DNA from: Streptomyces sp. LaPpAH-108
Lineage (GTDB): Bacteria; Actinomycetota; Actinomycetes; Streptomycetales; Streptomycetaceae
Assembly: GCF_000373625.1 (NCBI RefSeq)
Contig: NZ_KB891993.1
Coordinates: 186,001 to 250,000 of the forward strand
Length of the DNA stretch: 64,000 nt
Reading direction: 5' to 3'
The position numbers and the translations under genes are program-made. The notes under the pieces are model-generated. The model was not told the DNA's origin. It worked only from the letters and a program-made list of their open reading frames with translations, and searched no databases. Below are positions 1 to 9,714 of this stretch, piece after piece. The stretch's first letter is position 1. The number at the start of each line of letters is the position of its first letter.

Positions 1-1677
1 ATGCCGGCGAAGCTGACCAGACGACCCGCCCTGCGACGCGGCGCGAGCGCCGGAGTCCTCACCCTCGCGCTGCTCGGCGCCGGGCTGCCCGTCGCGGCGG
101 CCGACACGAAGGCCGACACTCCCGCGCCCGGGCTGTCCCGCTTCTACGAGCAGAAGGTGGCCTGGGGCGCCTGCGAGGGCCCGGACATGCCCCGGGACCT
201 CCAGTGCGGCAAGGTCACCGTCCCGCTCGACTACGCCCACCCCGGCGGCGCCACCCTCGATCTGGCGCTGGCCCGCTACCGGGCGACCGGGAAACAGCAC
301 GGCTCGCTGCTGCTGAACTTCGGCGGCCCGGGGGCACCGGGCGTCGCCCAGCTCGCCGTGAGCGGCAAGGCCTTCATGGACCTGACCAACGGGTACGACG
401 TGGTCACCTTCGACCCGCGCGGCGTCGGCCGCTCCTCCCCCGTCAGCTGCGGCGCGGGCCAGGACCCGGCGGCGGACGCGGCGGCCTCCGACTCCGACCT
501 GGACATCCGCCGCCCGCAGACGCTGCTGACCCGGCTGCGGCAGTCCGCCGAGCTGTGCGCCAAGTACTCCGGACCGGTCCTCAAGCACATGGGCACCGTC
601 GACGCGGCCCGCGACATGGACGTGATCCGCCAGGCGCTGGGCCGCAAGAAGCTGGACTACCTGGGCTTCTCGTACGGCACCCGGCTCGGCGCGGTCTACG
701 CGGCCCAGTTCCCGCACAAGGTCGGGCACATCGCCCTGGACGGCGTGGACACGCTCACCGAGCCGCTGTCCGAGCAGGGCAGGGCCGGTGCCGAGGGGCA
801 GCAGACGGCGCTGGACTCCTTCGTGGACTGGTGCACGGACGACGTGGGCTGTCCCTTCGGGCAGGACCCGCGGGCGGCCCGCGACCAGGTGGTGCAGCTG
901 GTGCGCTCGCTCGACGCGAACCCGGTCCCCACGGACTTCGGCGGCACCTTCTCGGGCCAGGACCTGGTGGGCGCGATCGGGCAGGGCCTGTACAGCAAGC
1001 AGCTCTGGCCGTCGCTGGAGCGCGCGCTGGCCTCCCTGGTCGAGGACGGCGACACCCGCCGCGTCCTCAGCTTCGCCACCGGCGGGATCACCGCGTCACC
1101 GCGCACCGACGGCGGCGCGAACGGGAACGGGAACGGGAACGGCAGCGGAAGCGGCGGCAAGGGCGGACAGCACACCGGTCTGGTGAACCCCCAGGACGTG
1201 CCGGTCGACAACCTGCCCGCCGCGCTGCTGGCGATCAACTGTGCCGACGACCCCGACCGCCCCTCGGAGGCCCGCGTCACCAAGGACCTCAAGGACCTGC
1301 GCTCCTCCTACGACGAGGCGTCCCCGGTCTTCGGCCGCTACCGCCTCACCCAGCTGCTGATGTGCTACGGCCGCCCCAAGGGCACGGACTACATCCGCGA
1401 CGAGGTGAAGGACGTGCCGTCCGCCCGGATGCTGCTGATCGGCACGCGCGGCGACCCGGCGACGCCGTACCGCTGGACCGTGGAGACGGCGAAGCGGCTG
1501 GGCGACGCGGCCGTGGTGCTCGACAACAAGGGCGACGGCCACACCGGTTACGCCTCCTCCAAGTGTGTGCACCGCAAGGTCGACGACTTCCTGCTGTACG
1601 GCTCGCTGCCGCCGAACGGCAGTTCCTGCCCGGCGGACGGGAACTCCTGGAGTTCGCCCGTGGAGGGCGACGAGTGA
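1..1677 (+). CDS. secreted alpha/beta hydrolase, tripeptidyl aminopeptidase family
   Basis: A 558-residue secreted peptidase of the SlpD/SlpE/Tap type, which removes tripeptides from the N-termini of extracellular proteins. A twin-Arg-poor signal peptide (basic residues 6-13, hydrophobic core about 16-33, cut near AAA-D) opens the protein. The nucleophile elbow G-F-S-Y-G puts the catalytic Ser at residue 224. The C-terminal TAP-type domain supplies Asp485 (G-D-P-A-T-P) and His514 (G-D-G-H-T-G). An unusual Gly/Asn/Ser-rich low-complexity insert lies at residues 371-390, between cap and C-terminal domain, and is probably a flexible linker. The start codon is the first base of the window, so upstream control is not visible. 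The family call is strong; the exact substrate is inferred. Confidence 0.88.
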   Translation: MPAKLTRRPALRRGASAGVLTLALLGAGLPVAAADTKADTPAPGLSRFYEQKVAWGACEGPDMPRDLQCGKVTVPLDYAHPGGATLDLALARYRATGKQHGSLLLNFGGPGAPGVAQLAVSGKAFMDLTNGYDVVTFDPRGVGRSSPVSCGAGQDPAADAAASDSDLDIRRPQTLLTRLRQSAELCAKYSGPVLKHMGTVDAARDMDVIRQALGRKKLDYLGFSYGTRLGAVYAAQFPHKVGHIALDGVDTLTEPLSEQGRAGAEGQQTALDSFVDWCTDDVGCPFGQDPRAARDQVVQLVRSLDANPVPTDFGGTFSGQDLVGAIGQGLYSKQLWPSLERALASLVEDGDTRRVLSFATGGITASPRTDGGANGNGNGNGSGSGGKGGQHTGLVNPQDVPVDNLPAALLAINCADDPDRPSEARVTKDLKDLRSSYDEASPVFGRYRLTQLLMCYGRPKGTDYIRDEVKDVPSARMLLIGTRGDPATPYRWTVETAKRLGDAAVVLDNKGDGHTGYASSKCVHRKVDDFLLYGSLPPNGSSCPADGNSWSSPVEGDE

Positions 1678-1823
1678 GCCGCGCCGGGAAGGGTGACAGG
1701 TGTAGCGCAATCGGGTCACAGTGCCGATTCCGGTACAACCTCTCAGGCCGGACCGCCGTCCTACCGGTCGGGCGGACCGTGGTCCGCCAGGCCGTGCCGT
1801 CGACCGTGATCAGGGAGTCCGTC

Positions 1824-2339
1824 ATGCGTATCCGAGCCCTCGCCGCCGCTTCCGCCGTCCTCGCCTCCGGGGCCGTGCTGCTGACCGCACCGGCCGGGCA
1901 CGCGGCCCCCGCCCGGGTCGCCCCGTGCACCCAGGGTGAACTGACCGTGCGGGCCGCGGCGGTGGCCGCCGAGCGCACCGTGGTCCGGTTCTCGGTGACC
2001 AACCGGGGCGGTCGCGCCTGCACCGTGGAGCGGGTGCCCGTGATCAGCTTCGGCGGTCTGGACGGGGCCGCGCTGCCGGTGCCGGACGGCGGTTCGGGCA
2101 CGTACCGGATCGGCGCCCGGGAGACCGCGTACGGGGCCGTGCGGACCATCGGCGATCCGGCGGACCCGGAGGCGCGCCGGGCGGACTCGGTCTATGTGGC
2201 CGACGCGTCCGGGCGCTGGGGCGGTGTGTTCTCCGCCGGGCGGCTGGGCACCGGTACCCGGGTCCTGGTGTGGGAGCCGGTGACGACGTGGTGGCAGCCG
2301 AGCAGCGCGGCGGCGGACCAGGCGATTGGTCTCGGCTGA
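1824..2339 (+). CDS. secreted DUF4232-like protein
   Basis: A 171-residue protein with a classic signal peptide (MRIRALAAASAVL, AxA site near residue 26). The mature part resembles DUF4232, a small actinobacterial extracellular beta domain of unknown function: a conserved early Cys (APCTQGEL), a V-x-F-x-V-T-N-R-G central strand and a second Cys (GRACTVERVP). The ATG was preferred over a much longer open frame starting at 204, because that frame runs antisense to the codon usage of the preceding gene and only this part has a signal peptide. It is transcribed in the same direction as the preceding peptidase, 146 bases downstream. Function is unknown. Confidence 0.7.
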   Translation: MRIRALAAASAVLASGAVLLTAPAGHAAPARVAPCTQGELTVRAAAVAAERTVVRFSVTNRGGRACTVERVPVISFGGLDGAALPVPDGGSGTYRIGARETAYGAVRTIGDPADPEARRADSVYVADASGRWGGVFSAGRLGTGTRVLVWEPVTTWWQPSSAAADQAIGLG

Positions 2340-2641
2340 CGGTCGGTCCCGGCCGGCCGCGAGACACCCCCTTTCACTCCCGAACACACGACCACCGAAC
2401 GCGCGGCCGGACACCCGGCCGCGCCACTCTCCGGTGGGTCAAATGCCTTAGCTCTCCTACGACTTGATACCCCCGGCCCGTACACCCGAACCCCCCGAGG
2501 ACCACGCCGGGAAGACTCTGACATATGCCAGAAGCACCCTCGCATCAGGTGTTGCCAAATCCCTTACGGCCGGTCGCGGGCTGTGCGACAGTCGTAGCGG
2601 TTCCACCGTTCTCGGCCGTACCGTTCCCATCGGAGTGCGTC
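2340..2641. other. intergenic region, no gene seen
   Basis: About 300 bases upstream of the PAS/SpoIIE phosphatase. An open frame from 2525 continues into that gene, but its first 39 codons lack family similarity. A ribosome site (GGAG) lies 5 to 10 bases before the ATG at 2642. No RNA or repeat was recognised. Confidence 0.5.
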
Positions 2642-3991
2642 ATGCCGTCCCCTGTCTCCGCGGACCGCCCAGCCGCCCAGCCGCCCGGACGCGGCTCGGT
2701 CGAGGCGCTCATCTCGCAGACGCGGCGGCTCAAGGGCGACATGGCCGCCGTACGACGCGGCACCCCGGCCGACGGATCGGACCCGCAGGAACGCTGGCAG
2801 CGCGCCCTGTACGAACTGGCCCTGCACCAACTCGACGACCTCGACGCCCACTTGGCCCAGCTCCGGGACGGCCCGGACCCGCGACGCCCCGAGAGCGACG
2901 GTGACTCGCTGCTCGGCCGGGTCGGCAGCGCGGAGTGGAACCTCCTGACGGACGCGGCGAGTTGGTCGGCCGAGCTGTACGGCATCCTCGGGCTCGACCC
3001 GGCCGTCCCCGCCCTCACCCTGGACGAACTCCCGTCCCTGGTGCACGAGGAGGACCGGCCCCGGCTCACCGCGATGGTGACGGCCTGCCTGGTGGACGCC
3101 AAGCCGATCGACGGCGAGTTCCGTGTCGTACGGCCCGACGCCTCCGTGCGCACCGTGCACATGATGGGCGAGCCCGTGCTGGACGCGGGCGGCGGCACCG
3201 TCTCGATGTGGGCCGTGGTCCGCGACGTCAGCGAACTGCGGCGCCGGGGACGGACGGTGCGCGAGACCGGCGACTCCTTACGCCTGCGCCAACGACCCCC
3301 GGCCCCGTCAGGCGAAACCTTGCTGCCGCCGTGGAGCGAACCCGCCCACCACGGCACGGGCCCGCTCGACATCGCCGCCCGGCACCTGCCCTCCGAGTCG
3401 GTCGCCACGGCGGGCGGCGACTGGTGCGACGCCCTCGAACTACCGGACGGCGCCTCCCTGTTGAGCGCCGGTGACCTCACCGGACAGCACGGCAGCCCGG
3501 TCCCGGCCGTGGCCGTCCTGCTCGGTGCCGTACGCGGCATGGCCCTGTCCGGCACCGGCCCCGGCCCCCTGCTCACCGTGCTCGACCAGGTGCTCGGCGC
3601 CTCCGCGCCGCCCGCCACGCTCAGCGGCGCCGTCTGCTGCCACTACGCGCCCGGGAACCGCACCCTCACTTGGGCGCGCACCGGCCACCCCGCCCCGCTG
3701 CTGTTCCGCGACGGGACGGGGCACGTGCTGACCGCACCGGACGACGCGCCCGGGACCGCCGGAGGGCAGGCCGAAGTCACCCTGGAACAGGGCGATCTGC
3801 TCCTGCTGCACACCGAGGGACTGCTCCTCGGCGCCGGTGGGCCCACGGCACTGGACCGGCTGCTCGGACTCGGCCCGCTCCTGGCCGCGGCGTCCACCGC
3901 GCCGGAGTGCGCGCGGATCGTCGCCGAGGCGTTCGGCACGACGGGACGGGCCTACGACGCCTGCCTGCTGGTGGCCAGGGTCACCGCCTAG
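2642..3991 (+). CDS. PAS domain-containing SpoIIE-type PP2C phosphatase
   Basis: A 449-residue cytoplasmic serine phosphatase of the RsbU/SpoIIE group, which dephosphorylates anti-anti-sigma proteins in partner-switching cascades. An N-terminal helical stretch (about 20-80) precedes a PAS fold (about 85-195: WSAELYGILGLDP, HEEDRPR, FRVVRPDGS-like, VVRDVSEL). The PP2C domain follows (about 235-449), with the metal-binding G-G-D-W-C-D and the late S-A-G-D-L-T-G, G-H-P-A-P-L and D-A-C-L-L-V elements. No membrane segment is present, so the signal is probably intracellular. It stands alone; its partner anti-sigma factor is not adjacent. Start chosen at 2642 because of the ribosome site and because residues encoded upstream have no homology. 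Confidence 0.85.
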   Translation: MPSPVSADRPAAQPPGRGSVEALISQTRRLKGDMAAVRRGTPADGSDPQERWQRALYELALHQLDDLDAHLAQLRDGPDPRRPESDGDSLLGRVGSAEWNLLTDAASWSAELYGILGLDPAVPALTLDELPSLVHEEDRPRLTAMVTACLVDAKPIDGEFRVVRPDASVRTVHMMGEPVLDAGGGTVSMWAVVRDVSELRRRGRTVRETGDSLRLRQRPPAPSGETLLPPWSEPAHHGTGPLDIAARHLPSESVATAGGDWCDALELPDGASLLSAGDLTGQHGSPVPAVAVLLGAVRGMALSGTGPGPLLTVLDQVLGASAPPATLSGAVCCHYAPGNRTLTWARTGHPAPLLFRDGTGHVLTAPDDAPGTAGGQAEVTLEQGDLLLLHTEGLLLGAGGPTALDRLLGLGPLLAAASTAPECARIVAEAFGTTGRAYDACLLVARVTA

Positions 3992-4000
3992 CGGCCGGTC

Positions 4001-5485
4001 TCAGGTCTCCGCGCTCCTCCCCCGCTGCTTGGGCAGCGCCATTCTGATCTCCTCCCGCAGTTCGTGGATCCTCGGGTAGCCCGCGTACTCCGCGCTGAGC
4101 CGGTACATCTGACGCAGCCGGTCCCAGGTGCGGCGCGAGGAGTTGGCGCCCATCGCCATGAGGGCGAGCCGGGCGTACCGGTCGGCCTGCTCGGGGTCGT
4201 CGGCGATGAAGCAGGCCGAGGCCATGGAGAGATGGTCGAAGATCTTCGACCGCTCCCGTCCGTCGACCCTCAGCGCCAGGGCCTTCTCGGCGTAGTACTG
4301 GGCGTGTACGGCGGCGCCCGGGTCGAACTCGGCCAGCGTGCGGTAGGCCAGGGCCTGCATCCCGTACAGATCCTCGTCCTTGAAGGTCTGCATCCAGTCG
4401 GGCTGGCCCTCGTCCCGGCGGTCGGAGATGAAGAGGTCCTCCGCCTGGCCGAGCGTGCGCCGCATCGCCTGGCCCTTGCCCATCGCGGCCTGCGCCCACG
4501 CCTCGATGGTGTGGAACATCGCCTTCGTACGCGGCTGGAGTCGTTCCCCCGAGCCGGAGTGGGCGAGCTTCATCAGATCCAGGGCGTCGTCGGGCCGGCC
4601 CAGGTGCACCATCTGGCGGGCGGCCCGGGACAGGGCCTCCCCGGCGCGCGGCCGGTCACCGCCCTCGTGCGCGGCGTGCGCGGCGATGACGAAGTACTTC
4701 TGTGCCGTGGGTTCCAGGCCCACGTCGTGCGACATCCAGCCCGCGAGGACCGCGAGGTTGGCCGCGACGCCCCACAGGCGCCGCTGGAGTTGGGGTGGGT
4801 GATGGTAGGCGAGCATGCCGCCCACCTCGTTGAGCTGGCCCACGACCGCCTTGCGCTGGAGGCCGCCGCCGCGTGCCGCGTCCCAGGCGCGGAACACCGT
4901 GACGGAGTTCTCCAGTTCCTCGACCTCCTGCGTCCCGATGGGGGCGGCCTCGTAGCGGTCGAACCCGGCGGGGTCGGCGTGCAGGGGATCGTCGAAGACG
5001 GGGGCGTCGGCCTTCAGGGCAGGGTCGGTGTGCAGCCAGTCACGCATGGAACTGCTGAGTGTGGCTCCCGCGGTGAGCACGGCACCCGCGCCCACCAAGC
5101 CGCGTCGGTTGAGCATGAGGTCCATTCCCGTGAATTCGGTGAGGACCGCGGCGGTCCGTCCGGGCGTCCACAGCACGCCGTCGGGATGATCCGAGTTCCC
5201 GTCGCCCTGCCGTTTCCCCGCACGCCCGTGCCGTACCAGACCGAGGTCCTCGATGGTCACGACACGGCCGAGTCGCTCGGTGAACAGAGCCGCCAGCACC
5301 CTCGGCACCGGATCGCGCGGGATCTCTCCCATGTCGATCCAACGCCGCACCCGCGAGGTGTCGGTCGACAGCTGGGGGTGGCCCATGGCCGCCGCCTGCC
5401 GGTTGACCAGTCTCGCGAGTTCGCCCTTCGACCAGCCGGCCAGGCCGAACAGGTCAGCGAAGCGGGTGTTGGGTTGTCCGCTCAC
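4001..5485 (-). CDS. NsdA-like TPR transcriptional/developmental regulator
   Basis: A 494-residue cytoplasmic protein. The first 80 residues (TRFADLFGLAGWSKGELARLVN, then RVRRWIDMGEIPRDPVPRVLAALF) form a helix-turn-helix-like domain, and residues about 200-490 are TPR-like helical repeats. This arrangement is typical of the NsdA/NsdB group, which in Streptomyces coelicolor restrains sporulation and antibiotic production. Several paralogues exist in each genome, so I do not assign a specific symbol. GTG at 5485 is preferred to the upstream ATG at 5593, because homology begins at V-S-G-Q-P-N. It is convergent with the PAS phosphatase (9-base gap) and divergent from the APH-fold gene. Confidence 0.75.
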   Translation of the reverse strand: MSGQPNTRFADLFGLAGWSKGELARLVNRQAAAMGHPQLSTDTSRVRRWIDMGEIPRDPVPRVLAALFTERLGRVVTIEDLGLVRHGRAGKRQGDGNSDHPDGVLWTPGRTAAVLTEFTGMDLMLNRRGLVGAGAVLTAGATLSSSMRDWLHTDPALKADAPVFDDPLHADPAGFDRYEAAPIGTQEVEELENSVTVFRAWDAARGGGLQRKAVVGQLNEVGGMLAYHHPPQLQRRLWGVAANLAVLAGWMSHDVGLEPTAQKYFVIAAHAAHEGGDRPRAGEALSRAARQMVHLGRPDDALDLMKLAHSGSGERLQPRTKAMFHTIEAWAQAAMGKGQAMRRTLGQAEDLFISDRRDEGQPDWMQTFKDEDLYGMQALAYRTLAEFDPGAAVHAQYYAEKALALRVDGRERSKIFDHLSMASACFIADDPEQADRYARLALMAMGANSSRRTWDRLRQMYRLSAEYAGYPRIHELREEIRMALPKQRGRSAET

Positions 5486-5742
5486 GTCAAGCCCCCAGGT
5501 TCTCGGCTGAGTTGACAGTAGCCCCGTGCCGGTTGCCGGGCGACTATTCGCCAGGGTTCGCCAGGGTGCGCCAGATGGTGTGCCAGTGGACATCGGGTGT
5601 CAGGTAGGAAAGCGCCACCCCGACCCGGTCACCCCGGGACATTCCCCAGGGTGTTCCGGAAGGCCGGGCCGGGCGGCGCGCGTACCCAGTTCATGGACTA
5701 CAGGACAGGCACCGCAGGCACACGAAGGGATCTGTATCTCCC

Positions 5743-6879
5743 ATGTACGCAGCATCGTCCTCCGTGTCCGCCCCGCCCCGGCCCCCGCGTCCCCGCCCGG
5801 CGGGCGGCGGACCGTATCTCGACCCGGCGGCGCGGCCCGGAACATCCGTGCCGGTCGTGGGCCGCGCAGCGCGCATCCCGGGCCAGCCCGGCGCGCAGCC
5901 GCTCAGCGGCAGACTGGACCTGTCCGGCCCCCAGGGGGCCCAACTGCGCGGCGCCATCAACGCCGTGCACCGCATCTGCCCGGAGTTCGCCCCGGTGCAG
6001 GTACTGCGCCGCACCGGACGCTCCGTCACCCTCGTGGGGACGGCGGGCCGCAGCACGGCCGTGGCGAAGTGTCTGCTGGACCACGCGCCCTCCTGGGCCG
6101 AGCGCGTCCGGCACGAGATAGCGGCATACCGCTCGTTCGTCCGGCACCGCCCCCCGGTGCGGGTGCCGAGGCTGATCGCGGCGGACCCGGACAACTGCAC
6201 ACTGGTGATCGAGCGGGTGCCCGGCCGGGTGGCCTCGCTCCAGCGCCACCCGATGGACGCCCCGGCCCGCCCGGACATCCGGACCGCGCTCGGCGCCGTC
6301 TGCCGGCTCAACGCCTGGCGCCCCCCGGCGGGCACCTTCGACGCCCCCCTGGACTACGCGGACCGCATCAACCGCTACCACGAGCTGGGGCTGCTCACCG
6401 ACCGCGACCTGGGCGACCTCCAGAAGCTGCTGCACGGCATCGCGCACTCGTCGGGACGCCAGGGCATGGGCCAGTTCTGCCACGGCAACGCCCTGCTGTC
6501 GAACATCCTGCTCTCCCCGACGGGCCCGGTCCTGGTCGACTGGGAGCACGCGGGCTGGTACCTGCCGGGGTACGACCTGGCCACTCTGTGGCTCGCCCTC
6601 GGCAGTGCCCCGGACGCCCGGCGGCACATCAGCCAGATCGCCCAGCTCGGCGGCCCCGCCTCGCGCGACGCCTTCCTGGTGAACCTGATGCTGGTGCTGA
6701 CCCGGGAGATCCGCACCTACGAGACGGCCCTGCAGCGTTCGATGCACGAGACGGCTCCGGCCGCGGCCCGGGTGGGCGGCGTGCCGAGCGGGGAGGAACA
6801 GCGGCTGCTGCTGCGGCGCCTGCACGACGACTGCCATATGGCCCGGCAGGCCGTGCGGGCGGCGGTGGGCACCCGCTGA
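5743..6879 (+). CDS. aminoglycoside phosphotransferase-fold protein lacking the catalytic Asp
   Basis: A 378-residue protein with a Pro-rich N-terminus (1-50) and an APH/choline-kinase fold (about 75-330). The catalytic loop reads [12 protein letters not shown]: His247, then Asn249 where the family has the catalytic Asp, with Asn254 kept. The metal-binding L-V-D-W-E-H-A-G retains Asp266. With the catalytic base replaced, it may be a pseudokinase or an unusual small-molecule kinase. No resistance role should be assumed. It is divergent from the NsdA-like regulator and is followed by a strong hairpin. Confidence 0.8.
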   Translation: MYAASSSVSAPPRPPRPRPAGGGPYLDPAARPGTSVPVVGRAARIPGQPGAQPLSGRLDLSGPQGAQLRGAINAVHRICPEFAPVQVLRRTGRSVTLVGTAGRSTAVAKCLLDHAPSWAERVRHEIAAYRSFVRHRPPVRVPRLIAADPDNCTLVIERVPGRVASLQRHPMDAPARPDIRTALGAVCRLNAWRPPAGTFDAPLDYADRINRYHELGLLTDRDLGDLQKLLHGIAHSSGRQGMGQFCHGNALLSNILLSPTGPVLVDWEHAGWYLPGYDLATLWLALGSAPDARRHISQIAQLGGPASRDAFLVNLMLVLTREIRTYETALQRSMHETAPAAARVGGVPSGEEQRLLLRRLHDDCHMARQAVRAAVGTR

Positions 6880-6886
6880 CACGGAC

Positions 6887-6921
6887 TCCGCGGTGCGCCC
6901 GGAGCGGCGGCGCACCGCGGA
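6887..6921 (+). terminator. hairpin terminator after the APH-fold gene
   Basis: A perfect 13-bp inverted repeat (arms 6887-6899 and 6909-6921) with a 9-base loop, 7 bases after the stop codon. It is GC-rich with no U-tract, as is usual in streptomycetes. Confidence 0.75.
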
Positions 6922-7125
6922 TCCTCCCTTCCGGGGCGGCCACTGGTCTACTCCACTGACGCCCCGCAGGCCCGCCACCCACCATCGCGAAACTCGCCGG
7001 ACCCAGCTGTGACATGGGAAATCGCCTTCCCGAGGGCATGATTGACGGATCGTCGGCCAGCCGGTACCACTGACCCAGCTCGGCGCCGCCCGCCCCGCCA
7101 CGCCCGCCCGTCACAGGAGGCCGCA

Positions 7126-9099
7126 TTGCGAGGATTCGCCACCGACCCGACGTCCGCACCCGGCCGCAGACGGCTGAACCGCACCACCGGCGCCCTCGCG
7201 GGCGCCGTCCTGCTGTTGCCGCTGCTCGGCGCGGCCCCGTCCTCCGGCGCGGCCCCCGCGCCGTCGGACGGTGATCTCCAGCGTGCCTTCGCCGCCGCCT
7301 CGGCCGAGTACCACGTGCCGCAGAGCCTGCTGCTGGCCGTCTCCTACCTCCAGTCCCGCTGGGACACCCACGCCGGTGCCCCCAGCGTGAGCGGCGGGTA
7401 CGGCCCGATGCATCTGACCGATGCCCGTACGGCGCTCGACGCCACCGAGCACTACGCCGAGGGCGCCGAGGACCCGCGCGGCGACAGCGCCCGCGCTCCC
7501 CTGCACCCGCGCGCCGAGGCGCCGCCCGCCTCGGCGCTCCCGGCCCGTCTGACCACGCTGCGCCGCGCGGCGGAGCTGACCGGCCTGCCCGCCGCCGAGC
7601 TGCGCACCGACCCGGCGGCCAACATCGCCGGGGGCGCCGCCCTGCTCGCGGCCGAGCAGAAGCAGCTGGGCCAGAAGTCCGGTGCCGATCCGGCCGCGTG
7701 GTACGGCGCGGTGGCCCGCTTCTCCGGCGCCGACGACTCGGCGACGGCTGCCGCGTACGCGAACGACGTGTTCGATGTGCTGCGCACCGGCGAGTCCCGC
7801 ACCACCGACGACGGCCAGCGGGTCACCCTGAAGGCCGCCCCCGGGGTGCGCGGCGACACCGCCCAGCTGAAGCGGACCGGTCTGCGCGCACCGAAGACCG
7901 ACGGCGTGGAGTGCCCGGCCTCGGTGTCCTGTGTGTCGGTCCCGGCGCCGTACGAGCAGTTCGGGGACGACGACTACGGCAACCACGACCTGGGCGACCG
8001 CCCGGCCTCGCAGCGGATCAAGTACATCGTCATCCATGACACCGAGGGCGGCTGGGACGGGGTGATGAACCTGATCCAGGACCCCACCTATGTGTCCTGG
8101 AACTACACGATCCGCTCCACCGATGGTCTGATCGCCCAGCATGTGAAGGCGAAGGACGTGGCCTGGCACGCGGGCAACTGGGACGTCAACGCCCGGTCCG
8201 TCGGCATCGAGCACGAGGGCTTCCTGACCGCGCCGGACGCCTGGTACACGGAGGCGATGTACCGCTCCTCGGCCCGTCTGGTGCGCTATCTGTCGCGGAC
8301 GTACGGCATCCCGCTGGACCGGCAGCACATCCTCGGCCACGACAACGTGCCGGGGCCGACCGCCTCGACGGTGCCCGGGATGCACACCGACCCGGGCCCG
8401 TACTGGGACTGGCGGCACTACTTCCAGCTGCTCGGCCACCCGTTCAGGGCGACGGGCACCGCCCGCTCCGGACTGGTGACGATCCGGCCGGACTACGCGG
8501 CCAACCAGCCGGTGTACACGGGCTGCGACACGGCCGCCGCCTCCTGCCCGGCACACGGCTCCGGCGAGGTGCGGCTGTACACGGACCACGACGTGAACGC
8601 CCCGCTGGTCAAGGACGTGGGCCTCGGCACCGCGCCGACGACCGGGGTGAACGATCTGTCCTCACGGGTCTCCACCGGCCAGCAGTACGCGGTCGCGGAC
8701 CGCTGGGGCGACTGGACGGCGATCTGGTACCTCGGCCAGAAGGCGTGGTTCCAGAACCCGAAGCGGCACGCGACGGCGGTCCCCGCGTCCGGGTTCACGA
8801 TCACCCCGAAGGACGGCCTCACGAGTGTCCCGGTGTACGGCCGGGCGTACCCGGAGAAGGAGGCGTACCCGGCGGGCGTCCCGGCCCAGTCCGTGGTGAC
8901 GCTGCCGTACACGATCCCGGCCGGGCAGAAGTACGTCGTCGGTGACGAGATGCCGGGCGAGTACTACTACGCGGTCACCTTCACCGAGGACTCCCACCAG
9001 GTGGTCGTCGGCAAGGACCTGTACTACGAGATCCAGTACGGCCACCGGGTGGGGTTCGTCCGCACGGCCGATGTGACACTGGCGGCCACGCGCCGCTGA
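7126..9099 (+). CDS. secreted N-acetylmuramoyl-L-alanine amidase (Amidase_2)
   Basis: A 657-residue secreted peptidoglycan amidase that cleaves the MurNAc-L-Ala bond. Its signal peptide (hydrophobic core [20 protein letters not shown]) precedes a lysozyme-like/transglycosylase-like helical region (about 50-215). The Amidase_2 domain (about 275-430) shows the zinc site: H-D-T-E-G-G, then W-H-A-G-N-W and V-G-I-E-H-E-G, and H-I-L-G-H-D with a late H-T-D-P-G-P. The C-terminal third probably carries SH3-like wall-binding repeats (paired '[12 protein letters not shown]' and '[13 protein letters not shown]'). Start TTG at 7126 was chosen because AGGAGG lies 5 bases upstream; the ATG at 7042 has no such site. 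Confidence 0.87.
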   Translation: MRGFATDPTSAPGRRRLNRTTGALAGAVLLLPLLGAAPSSGAAPAPSDGDLQRAFAAASAEYHVPQSLLLAVSYLQSRWDTHAGAPSVSGGYGPMHLTDARTALDATEHYAEGAEDPRGDSARAPLHPRAEAPPASALPARLTTLRRAAELTGLPAAELRTDPAANIAGGAALLAAEQKQLGQKSGADPAAWYGAVARFSGADDSATAAAYANDVFDVLRTGESRTTDDGQRVTLKAAPGVRGDTAQLKRTGLRAPKTDGVECPASVSCVSVPAPYEQFGDDDYGNHDLGDRPASQRIKYIVIHDTEGGWDGVMNLIQDPTYVSWNYTIRSTDGLIAQHVKAKDVAWHAGNWDVNARSVGIEHEGFLTAPDAWYTEAMYRSSARLVRYLSRTYGIPLDRQHILGHDNVPGPTASTVPGMHTDPGPYWDWRHYFQLLGHPFRATGTARSGLVTIRPDYAANQPVYTGCDTAAASCPAHGSGEVRLYTDHDVNAPLVKDVGLGTAPTTGVNDLSSRVSTGQQYAVADRWGDWTAIWYLGQKAWFQNPKRHATAVPASGFTITPKDGLTSVPVYGRAYPEKEAYPAGVPAQSVVTLPYTIPAGQKYVVGDEMPGEYYYAVTFTEDSHQVVVGKDLYYEIQYGHRVGFVRTADVTLAATRR

Positions 9100-9113
9100 G
9101 GCCGGGCCTCAGC
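9095..9113. terminator. bidirectional hairpin terminator
   Basis: A perfect 8-bp stem (GCTGAGGC / GCCTCAGC) with a 3-base loop spans the stop codons of the two convergent genes, so it can end both transcripts. Confidence 0.7.
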
Positions 9114-9606
9114 CCTGCTGGAACAGCTCCGCCGGGAGCGGTTTCAGCAGGGCGTACAGGTCGTCGGTGATGGGCCGGTCCCAGGCGGCGATCGTGACGA
9201 GCACGCCGTCGCTGCGGTCGAACTGCACGCAGGAGATACGGCTCTCGGAGAGCTTGAGGCGGCGCACGATCAGCAGGTTGTCGCCCTGGAGGACGGGGGT
9301 GTCCTCGGTGCCGACGACGGTGACCTCCTCGTCGTTCTCCAGCGCGAGCAGCAGCTGGGCGACCTCGAAGGGAATCTCGCCCTCGGCGGTCTCGCGGGCC
9401 GGGGAGCCCTCGGGAAGGTTGCCGATGATCATGGCCGGGCCGCGCCCGCCGAACAGGTCGTAGCGCAGGAAGACACCCTGGCAGGTGCCGTCGGGAGCGG
9501 GCAGCAGGCCCGCGCCGAGGTTGCCCGGCCAGTCGCCCGGGTCCATGGCCAGCACGTCGAAATCGGGGCCGGCGGGGGTTGCGCTGCGGCGGCGGAGGAA
9601 CGACAT
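9109..9606 (-). CDS. conserved hypothetical protein
   Basis: A 165-residue soluble acidic protein (start MSFLRRRSATPAG) with no signal peptide, membrane segment or motif that I recognise. The middle part alternates short beta-rich stretches (AMIIGNLPEG, EEVTVVGTED, LLIVRRLKLSESRISCVQFDRSDGVLVTIAAWD). It resembles a small cytoplasmic actinobacterial family of unknown function. It is convergent with the amidase. Confidence 0.6.
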   Translation of the reverse strand: MSFLRRRSATPAGPDFDVLAMDPGDWPGNLGAGLLPAPDGTCQGVFLRYDLFGGRGPAMIIGNLPEGSPARETAEGEIPFEVAQLLLALENDEEVTVVGTEDTPVLQGDNLLIVRRLKLSESRISCVQFDRSDGVLVTIAAWDRPITDDLYALLKPLPAELFQQG

Positions 9607-9714
9607 GCGGCAATGGTACGTGCCCGGGAGCGCGCGGCGGCGTGCGGGCGCCCTCCCGGAACGGCCGCGTGTGGCGGGGCTCGCGGACTCCGCGTCGTCC
9701 GTGGCCCCTGCGGG

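Noticed and set aside
204..2339. 711-residue frame that would fuse an Arg-rich region to the DUF4232 protein
   Set aside because: The first 540 codons are the shifted frame of the peptidase gene; the signal peptide at 1824 marks the real start.
5743..6879. Aminoglycoside resistance gene
   Set aside because: The fold matches but the catalytic Asp is absent and there is no resistance context.
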